Source of the DNA: Dugong dugon
Taxonomy: Eukaryota; Chordata; Mammalia; Sirenia; Dugongidae
Reading direction: 5' to 3'
Length of the DNA: 64,000 bases
Assembly: GCA_030035585.1 (NCBI GenBank)
Contig: CM057462.1
Location: forward strand, 120,089,234-120,153,233
A model generated the notes under the pieces. That model had not been told where the DNA came from, ran no database searches, and saw only the letters and a program-made list of their open reading frames with translations. Position numbers and translations under genes: made by a program. Shown here piece after piece: positions 56,201 to 64,000 of this stretch. How positions within the stretch are numbered: position 1 is the first letter of the stretch; each line of letters starts with the position of its first letter.

Positions 56201-57960
56201 CTGAAACTGAAGAAAATTAGAACAAGTCCACGAAAGTCAAAGTACGACCTTGAACATATCCCAGCTGAATACAGAGACCATTTCAAGAACAGATTTGATT
56301 CACTGAACACTAATGACCAAAGACCAGGTGAGTACGGAATGACATCAAGGACATCGTACAGGAAAAGAAAGCAAGAGGTCATTAAAAAGACAGGAAAGAA
56401 AAGACCAAAACGGATGTCAGAAGAGACTCTGAAACTTGCTCTTGAACATCGAGTAGTTAAAGTGAAAGGAAGAAATGATGAAGTAAAAGAGCTGAACAGA
56501 AGATTTCAAAGGGCGGCTCGAGAAGACAAAGTAAAGTGTGATAATGACATGCGCAAAGACCTGGAGTTAGAAAATCAAAAGAGAAGAACACGCTTGGCAT
56601 TTCTCAAGCTGAAAGAACTGAAGAAAAAATTCAAGCTTCGAATTGCAATACTGAAGGATTTTACGGGGAAAATGTTAAATGACATAGGAAGCATCAAAAA
56701 AAGACGGAAGGAATACACAGAGCCACTATACCAAAAAGAATTGGTCGACGTTCAACCATTTCAGGAGGAAGCATATCATCAGGAACTGATGGCACTAAAG
56801 GAAGGAGTCCAAGCTACACTGAAGGCAATGGAAAAAACAAGAGTCCAGGAGTTGACTCAATACCAACTGAGATGTTTCAACAAATGGATGCAGCACTGGA
56901 AGTGCTCACTCGTCTATGCCAAGAAATTTGGAAGACAGCTTCCTGGCCAACCAATTGGAAGAGATCTGTATTTATGGCTATTCCCAAGAAAGTTGATCCA
57001 ACTGAATGTGGAAATTATCAAACAATATCATTAATATCACACACCAGTCAAATTTTGCTGAAGATCATCCAAAAGTGGCTACAGCAGTATATCAACAGGG
57101 AACTGCCAAAAATTCAAGCTGGATTCAGAAGAGGATGTGGAACCAGGGATATCACTGCTGATGTCAGATGGATCTTGGCGGAAAGCAGAGAATACCAGAA
57201 AGAAGTTTACCTGTGTTTTATTGACTATGCAAAGGCATTTGACTGTGTGGATCATAACAAATTACAGATAACAATTCAAAGAATAGGAATTCCAGAACAC
57301 TTAATTGTGCTCATGAGGAACTTGTAGATAGATCAAGAGGCAGTCGTTTGAACAAGGGGATACTGCGTGGTTTAAAGTCAGGAAAGGTGTGCATCAGGGT
57401 TGTATCCTTTCACCATACTTATTCAGTCAGTATGCTGAGCAAATAGTCTGAGAAGCTGGACTATGTGAAGAAGAACAGGGCATCAGGGTTGGAGAAGGAC
57501 TCATTAACAACCTGCATTATGCAGATGACACATCTTTGCTTGCTGAAGTGAAGAGGACTTGAAGCATTTACTGATGAAGATCAAAGATCACAGCCTTCAG
57601 TATGGATTACACCTCAACATAAAGAAAACAAAAATCCTCACAAATGGACCAATAAGCAACATCATGATAAAAGGAGAAAAGATTGAAGTTGTCAAGGATT
57701 TCGTTTTACTTGGATCCACAATCAACGCCCATGGAAGCAGCAGTCAAGAAATCAAAAGATGCATTGCATTAGGCAAATCTGCTGCAAAAGACCTCTTTAA
57801 AGTGTTGAAAAGCAAAGATGTCACCTTGAAGACAAAGATGTGCCTGACCCAAGCCATGATGTTTTCAATTGCCTCATATGCATGCTGGATGATGAATAAG
57901 GAAGACCAAAGAACTGACCCTTTGAATTGTGGTGCTGGTGAAGAATATTGAATATAGCAT
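56200..57960 (+). pseudogene. RTE reverse transcriptase domain, broken
   Basis: After a basic linker (the 330-codon frame 56042-57034 reads it up to about 56780), the RT proper shows IPKKVDPTECGNY (56977-57015), ISLISHTSQILLKII, the palm motif FIDYAKAFD (57217-57243) and the catalytic YADD (57518-57529). The C-terminal part follows (LHLNIKKTKI, VLKSKDVTLKTKMCLTQAM). The two catalytic motifs are in different frames, and a stop at 57325-57327 falls between them, so no RT can be made. Open segments are 151 and 130 codons. Confidence 0.9.
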
Positions 57961-58291
57961 GGACTGCAAAAAGCATGAACAAATCTGTCTTCAAAGAAGT
58001 ACAACCAGAATGCTCCTTAGAAGCAAGGATAGTGAGACTATGTCTCACATAATTTGGACATGTTATTATGAGGGATCAGTCCCTGGAGAAGGACATCAAG
58101 CTTGGTAAAGTAGAGGACCAGGGAAAAATAGGAAGACCTTCAACAAGATGGAGTGATACAGTAGGCTCAAGCATAACAAAGACTGTGAGGATGGCACAGG
58201 ACCAGGCAGTGTTTGGTTCTGTTGTACATAGGGTGGTTATGAGTTGGAATCGACTCGACAGCTCCTAACAAAACAACAACATGGGATATTG

Positions 58292-59668
58292 GCCCACTTA
58301 CATATCATCTTGGATTCAAAGGCTTCTGGAGTTAGTACGAGTTCTCCCCAGGGATAAATCAAAAGATATTCAGAGGGTCTTTTGCAAAAGAAAGGATAGA
58401 ACATAAAAGGAAATTCTAGCAACGAATTTCTTAAGGCAAAGCTTTCCAACCAGTGCCACAAATTATTTACCAATGCGGAGAGATACTGATCTTCTCAATT
58501 CTTATTGTGGCCTAGACAAGACCTATGTTGACTAGAGTCTGGGGTGAGAAACTTCTCGCTATAAGCATTCTCTTGTATTTACCACAGTCTGAGATAAAAC
58601 ATATTATTTTCTATGTTTCATGGTTTTAAAAAGATTAAGAAGCACTGTTGTAAGAGAAGGAAATAGGTCTTAATCATCTTTGTATGTTCATTATCTAGTA
58701 AAGCATCTAGTACATAATGAATCCTCATGGATGAATGACATAAGCCTTCTTAATGCCTCATTCATATTTAAATTGATTAAAAAGAAATAAATCAATTTCT
58801 AACTGTGGATTATAATCCACAACCACAACTTAAAAATAGACTTAAATCTGCAATTCTGCCATTTTACCTTAACTTGCTATATTTTTAACAAACTCTACCA
58901 TAGCAATTTCAATATGAGATGAGTGAAGCCACAAAATATCTTCTTATTTTGTTTCATTAATCATCCTAGTTAAAGCCAACAATTTACTTTCACTATATAC
59001 ATTGGTTGAAAGGGATTAAGAACTAGCATTCCTTCCCCTTGCCTAAGAGTATGCTGCAATATGAGCAATGCTTTAAAATTCTATTGAAGATATTTATTGT
59101 ATACTAACTAAACTTCTACTTCTGAATTGGATAAAGAGGTGTATGGCAGTCCAGCACTACTGCAAATTTTTTGGTTGATTAACCATCCTGATTTGCCCAA
59201 AACTGTCCTAGTTTTAGCACTAAAAGACTTACATCCTCTGAAACCCCTCAGTTCCAAGTAAACTGGGATGGTTTTTCACTCCATCAGAATAGCAATAAAG
59301 GCCAGATCAAATACAAAATCTTTTTAAAGGCACTAGTGAACTATGGAAGCAGCAAAGAAGAATTAAATTTCAGAGTGAGCTGAGAATTTTTTGTTGTATT
59401 TTCCAGAGCGGCTAGATGGTGAGAACCTGGGTGTGGCTTAGGCAGAGGGTCAAAGCTGGAGCTCAAATATACTGACAGAGCCTTTGAGGTCTCATATGGC
59501 TGGAGTGACAAAATTGGAGATGGAGAAGACTTAAACATATGGCTGGTTTATCCTTCAAGATATCTGTCAAATTCTGAAGCTGTGTAGGATGAGACACTAA
59601 AGAGCTAAATAGAAAACCTCTGAAAAGCAAAGAATTTCATGCAGACTCATGCAGTACTAAAAGACAAA
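58292..59668. other. Unassigned DNA
   Basis: No gene recognised and no clear transposon. Short frames (58237-58473, 59341-59538) partly read the RTE end or lack domains. Confidence 0.5.
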
Positions 59669-59826
59669 CCAAAAACATGTTGCCATCGAGTTGATTCCAA
59701 CTCATAGCAACCCTACAGGATAGAGTAGGACTGCCCCATAAGGTTTCCAAGGAGTGATTGATGGATTCGAACTGCCAACATTTTGGTTAGCAGTCAAGCT
59801 CTTAACCACTGTGCCACTAGGGCTCT
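59669..59826 (-). mobile_element. AfroSINE-type SINE (antisense)
   Basis: The complement shows 'gttgccatcgagttgattcc', 'agtaggactgccccataagg', 'ggattcgaactgccaacat' and head 'ccactgtgccactagggctc'. Target duplication not clear. Confidence 0.85.
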
Positions 59827-60440
59827 GCTGAAAGAAAAGACCTACCAAAAGGAAGATCCCTTATGCAAAAAGGAGGCAAAAGTTGAAGGCTTTGGAGGGT
59901 GTGGTGAGTTCACACTGATTTGCAGCCACTTTTTTGAGAGGACAGTTACCAACTCTGGACATGGCTAGAAGTTGAGAATCCAGTCTTAGCCACTGGCAGA
60001 AGGCCACTGCTGGGGATCAGAGAAACCAGCAGAGCTTCTAGTGGATGGGTGGTAAATGGAGGAAAAAACTGGAGACTGAAGGGTCTCAAACGTGGAGGAT
60101 GTTTCCCATCCAGTCATATCCTGAACTCTGCGTGAGGCAACTGGCTAAAATATTAACATGAAAACCAGTAAAGAAAAGGGCAGAATTACCTGTGGCCATT
60201 CAATGCTGAAGAGAAAAAGACTCTCAGGCTTTTCAGTTCAAAGCCCAAAAGGGATATGCCATTGAAATAGGAGTCACCAGAGGTAGACTAAGTCTTATTT
60301 AAATAATCTGGTCTCAAATCAGTTGATTGGATTAAGGTGACCAGACCTTCTTCACTCAATCTGCTTAACATATAAAGGGTAGACCCTCCCTGGTGAAAGG
60401 TAGACCTGCTCTACTGGAAGATAATGTTAGCTAGAGCTTC
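59827..60440. other. Unassigned DNA
   Basis: No gene or clear repeat. The 61-codon frame beginning at 59783 starts within the SINE. Confidence 0.45.
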
Positions 60441-62130
60441 CACAGTTTTTTTAATCGAAGGGAAAGTGGGATAAAAAATATTCGATTGATCAGAAGGAAT
60501 TAAAGAAGAGAAAAGTGAACATAAAACAGGTGGGTCAAAGAAAAAAATTAGTAAGAAGATAATATAAATCCAACTAGGTTAGAAATTACATTAAATGTAA
60601 ACAGGCTAAACATTCTAATTAAAAGATAGGATTGTCAACTGAAAAAAACAATAGAACAAACTAAACCAAACAAAAACACAACTATATGTGACTTAAAAGA
60701 GATATGTCTAAAATATAAAGCCACAGAAAGGCTGAAAGTAAAATAGTAGGAAAAGATATACAATGCAAGCACTAAACAAAATCTGGTATGATTCTGGTAT
60801 ATTAATATCAGACAATGTAGGCTTTAAGACAAGAAGCATTATTAGAGATAAAGAAAGACATTTAATAATGATAAGGGGGATCAGCCCTAAGAAAATATCA
60901 CAATTCTAAATCTGTATGGACACAAGAACATAAATAAAAATATATATAAGAAAAACAAAGAATTCAAATGAGAAACAGAAAAAATATACAACCATAGTGT
61001 GATATTTTTATACAACTTTACTGTTCAGAAATTTGCTACCACTGTGGGAGGCACAGACAACTGCTCTCCTGCCTTAGACCTACACACCTCCCAACTTTAA
61101 CCCAATAAACACAGACAAATGCAACACAAAATTTCACTGCCATGGGGAGAGAGGAGAAGGAACTCTGAGAAACTCTCACCCATGAGGTCCAAGATAAACG
61201 AATACCAGAGAAAGCCCCTTGCCCTCATCACATGCCTAGCACTGAATAACAAACAACAATTTACTGCTAGGGGCAGACAAGAGAGTGGAGAAATATGCTC
61301 CCCTCTCTTTGGTGCAAGTGTGCAGGGACTGATGAAAGCTGAGAACAGAAACACTGAAAAAAATAAGCACACAATAAGCACAAGGTAACTGCTGCAAGTA
61401 TCTGAAATCTGTGGTGCTCTGAAGGTAAGGACAGCAACAATGAAACTCAAAACCAAGACAACCTACTGACTAGATTCGATCACTCCTCCACACTAATGGA
61501 CTAACCAAAGAAGAGATGTGCCCAAATCTGGGCATAAAAACTATTTTTATGTTCACTGTTTTTCTATGCACAATATCCATCATTCAATCAAAAATTGTAA
61601 GATGCACAAGGAAAGCAAGATTGTCAAGAGGTAATGCAACAAAACTGGACCCAGAGATGACTCAAATGTTGGCACTAAAATGAAAACCAAGTACTTTTTC
61701 AGAAAAAGAGAAGCTGCAAGAAGTTATTTCCAGCGTATCTGCAGTACAAGAAAGGTTAAAGGAAGTTTTTCAGGCATAAGGAGTATTATACCAACTGGAA
61801 ATATGGACCTAGAAAAAGAAGCAAAGAATGCCAGAAATGGTAAGAATAAGGACAGTTATAAAACACATTTGTCTTGTTTTTAATCACTTTCAAAGCTGAA
61901 TGTCAACCAAAAATAGTACGATTGTATTGTGAAGTTAGTAACATATGCAGAAGTAAAATGCTACAACAATAGCAGAAAGGATGGGAGGGAGGCAATGGCA
62001 TTATACCATTGTAAAGTCCTTAGACTATATGTGAAATGATATTATTTGAAGGTAGATTGTAATGACTTAAAAAATATATTTTAAATCCCAGAGCAACCAC
62101 TATATATATAAAAAGGAAAATACAACTACT
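60440..62130 (+). mobile_element. Ancient L1/HAL1-like remnant (sense)
   Basis: Part of this resembles an L1/HAL1 region: 'attaatatcagacaatgtag', 'gctttaagacaagaagcatt', 'agagataaagaaagacattt', 'ataatgataagggggatcag'. From about 61000 to 62050 I can name nothing; 'aaatcccagagcaaccacta' at about 62084 is L1-like again. No open frame. Confidence 0.45.
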
Positions 62131-62534
62131 AAGGGAGGTGGGGCCAAGATGGCAGAGTAATCAGATGATTCCTGTGGTCCCTCTTAAAACAAAGACCTGA
62201 AAAAAACAAGTGAATCAATTACATCTGACAATCTAGGAGCCCTGAACATCAGAGATAAAGTTAAGGAGTTGGACTGAGTGGCAGCAGGAGGAAGAGACAG
62301 TTCGGAAGCAGCGAGGATTTGCCAGACCTGACCTGGCCAGCACCCTGCAGGCAGGATAGGCCAGCGGGAACCGGCTGAGGCAAGCAGTAGTGCTCGGGTT
62401 GCGTTTTCCACGCCAGGAGAAACCGAGCTGCTGAGAGTCTGTGCAAGCCTGCAGAACCAGGGAAAGCAGTGCTGAATCTGCAGAAGGTAAGTGCAAGTGT
62501 CTAACCTACCGTGCAGGATCAAAAAAACCTTCCC

Positions 62535-62654
62535 AAAACAACATGTGCACTACTGTTTCATGAGAAACTATTTGTTGTGTAAGCCTTCACCTGAAGTACA
62601 ATAAAAAAAATAAAAATAAATAAATAAATAATAAAAATTTAAAAAAAAAAAAAA
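62535..62654 (+). mobile_element. Tiny L1 3' end inserted in an L1 5' UTR
   Basis: 'aacatgtgcactactgtttc', 'gaaactatttgttgtgtaag' and 'cttcacctgaagtacaataa' match the complement of the L1 tail at 31780-31870. An A-rich tail with AAATAAAT units follows. The flanks AAAAAAACCTTCCC (62521-62534) and AAAAAAACCCCTTCCC (about 62648-62663) look like a target duplication. Only about 65 bp of L1 plus tail were copied. Confidence 0.75.
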
Positions 62655-63689
62655 CCCCTTCCCCTCTCTGGAAAGTATCTCTCTCCCATCTACTTGCCCC
62701 TCCCCCACTCAGCTCCAGTCCTGGTCCAGCTTCAGCGATTGCTGTGCCCCCTGGGCCAGAAGTGGGACCCGTCTGGCATCCCAAGCCATTCTCCCGGCTT
62801 TGGAAAGGGAACAAATTAACAAACCAGAAAAAATAATCGGTCAGCTCCTCTAAGCTGGGAACTAAAGGCAGGCACAGCACCTTGCCTAGGCACAGCCATA
62901 AGGGGTCTATGGACTTTGAATGCCATTTACCCATGCCTAGAACTGTGTGGGCCCATTTCAGCAGTATAGGCCCTTATTAGCATAGCATAACAGGCTACAT
63001 ATCTGAAGCTTATTTTCAACTGCAACAGCTATGGGGGAATGGTAGATTCGTGACATTTGACACTGCCCCACTCATTAAGCAGGAGGCTCAACTACCCACA
63101 TCAGGAGCCTGAGGACTGGTGGCTCCACCCACTCCACCTAGCCAGCTGCAACAGGGGTCCGAGAATAAGTGGTACCTCCCAGACCTTACACTGGGTGCTC
63201 AAAGGCCAGCTGCAAAATCCACCTACCTACGTGCTCTAGGAAACAGGGACACGCCTTCCACCCAGGCACTCAGGGGCAGCTGTCAGGCCCCTACCTTGCT
63301 CAGCACATAACCCCTACTGCAGCCAGATACCTGTGCCTACTCCAATCACCCCTGTGTAGCCCTGCCCGTCCAGGACTGTAGGTGAGAGACTGTACCACAC
63401 ATTAGGTGACCAACGACTAGACACCTGAGCTGAATTCACACAAGAAAAGTAAATGGACTCCTGAGCTCATATATCTAGTAACAGCTCTAACTACCTGCTG
63501 ACAGGATGTGAGAGGTTCAAAGACACCAATAATCAAAGCAGCTCACATGACCAGCCGATTTGGGCATATCAAAACAAAACAAAACAAGAAGCTAGGACAC
63601 AGTAAGACAACATAAAATAAATACCTATAATAACTTATCGATGGCTCAGAGACAACACTCAATATCAAATCACATAGAGGCAGACTACA

Positions 63690-64000
63690 ATGGCTTTAAC
63701 AAGTGACCAAAACAAACAGCCAAGAAACCTCCTGGAGGAAGAGAACTTATTGGAATTACCGGGGGTAGAATTCAAAAGATGAATATACAGAGCTCTTCAG
63801 GAGATCAGGCAAAACGCAGACCAAGCCAAGGAAACCACAGACAAAGCAACAGAGGAAGTTAACAAGGTTATACAAGAGCATGATGACGAATTTAACACAC
63901 TGCAAGAATCCAGAGAGAGAAAGCAAACAGAAATCCAAAAGATTAACAATAAAATTTCAGAATTAGAAAACTCAATAGAAAGTCAAAGGAGCAGAATGGA
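63690..64000 (+). pseudogene. L1 ORF1 N-terminal part with an early stop
   Basis: ATG at 63690-63692 opens a frame reading MALTSDQNKQPRNLLEEE, then an in-frame TGA at 63780-63782 after 30 codons. The same frame then continues open to the window end with IYRALQEIRQNADQAKE, a heptad-rich coiled coil, and ISELENSIESQRSRM. The coiled coil is where ORF1p trimers form. Because the frame is unchanged, a single base change (for example CGA to TGA) explains the stop. The rest of the protein is outside the window. Confidence 0.85.

Larger units (their letters stand above)
55086..58280 (+). mobile_element. Full-length RTE (BovB-like) LINE, frameshifted
   Basis: The 3,195-bp element starts with 5' UTR, carries both the apurinic-type endonuclease and the reverse transcriptase, and ends in the tail 'ggaatcgactcgacagctcc' plus a CAA run. 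The flanks ATGGGATACTG (55075-55085) and ATGGGATATTG (58281-58291), one mismatch, bound it. Length about 3.2 kb equals that of intact BovB/RTE elements, so the copy was inserted whole or nearly so. Multiple frameshifts make it inactive. It is the template against which the other RTE pieces and the SINE tails in this window can be compared. Confidence 0.93.
62133..64000 (+). mobile_element. L1, 5' part (sense), cut by the window end
   Basis: The element starts with GGGAGGTGGGGCCAAGATGG at 62133, a typical L1 5' start, followed by a long GC-richer 5' UTR and ORF1 from 63690. Its 5' UTR differs from that of the minus-strand L1 (38990-40290), so they are different subfamilies or differently diverged. 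The rest lies beyond the window, so length and 3' end are unknown. Confidence 0.85.

Noticed and set aside
56042-57034. 330-codon open reading frame, the longest in the window
   Set aside because: It is a mosaic of frames through the RTE linker and RT region; beyond about 56780 it leaves the true RT frame, which is read at 56872-57327. Not a host gene.

Overview
The window is mammalian nuclear DNA, most likely from an afrotherian (elephant or a close paenungulate relative). Three things point there. It contains several copies of a BovB-like RTE LINE. It contains about 15-20 copies of tRNA-headed SINEs whose tails match the 3' end of that RTE (the AfroSINE type). It also contains ordinary eutherian repeats (L1, L2, MIR, MLT1/MaLR LTRs, hAT MITEs). 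This assignment rests on recognising families by eye, not on a database search. I found no host protein-coding gene, exon, rRNA, functional tRNA gene, CpG island or bacterial feature. The longest reading frames belong to decayed retrotransposons, so the locus is intergenic or deep intronic.

Layout. 1-15 kb: old L2, MIR and L1 fragments, cut by a 5'-truncated antisense RTE (1966-2883), an antisense L1 3' UTR (3423-4066), several SINEs and two LTRs. 15.4-18.8 kb: a truncated RTE whose reverse transcriptase region was entered by a complete two-LTR MaLR/ERVL-like provirus (15638-17630) with a perfect 5-bp target duplication. 18.8-31.5 kb: MIRs, SINEs, a long ancient L1/HAL1-like tract (about 24.8-29.3 kb), a long-TIR hAT element, an internally deleted RTE derivative and an LTR inserted at the edge of a SINE. 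31.8-40.3 kb: a full-length but dead L1 on the minus strand, with a second L1 3' end at its tail and a solo LTR in ORF2. 40.4-52.7 kb: hAT copies carrying SINEs, an RTE 3' end, MLT1 LTRs, a palindromic hAT MITE and a 954-bp unrecognised poly(A) retroposon. 52.7-55.1 kb: a repeat-poor, AT-rich island. 55.1-58.3 kb: a full-length but frameshifted RTE (endonuclease plus reverse transcriptase). 62.1-64 kb: the 5' UTR and start of ORF1 of a second L1, truncated by the window edge.

The families interact. The RTE 3' tail is shared with the SINEs, which fits the known mobilisation of afrotherian SINEs by BovB/RTE enzymes. Some SINEs also carry a middle segment resembling the RTE 5' region, and one element here looks like RTE 5' plus RTE 3' ends only. 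Target duplications and nesting give a relative order: L2, MIR, old L1 and MLT1 are oldest, then hAT MITEs and RTE/SINE, then the MaLR-like LTRs. I do not see a convincing undescribed functional system. The most novel candidates are the 954-bp orphan retroposon, the RTE-terminal SINE architecture and the long-TIR hAT element.
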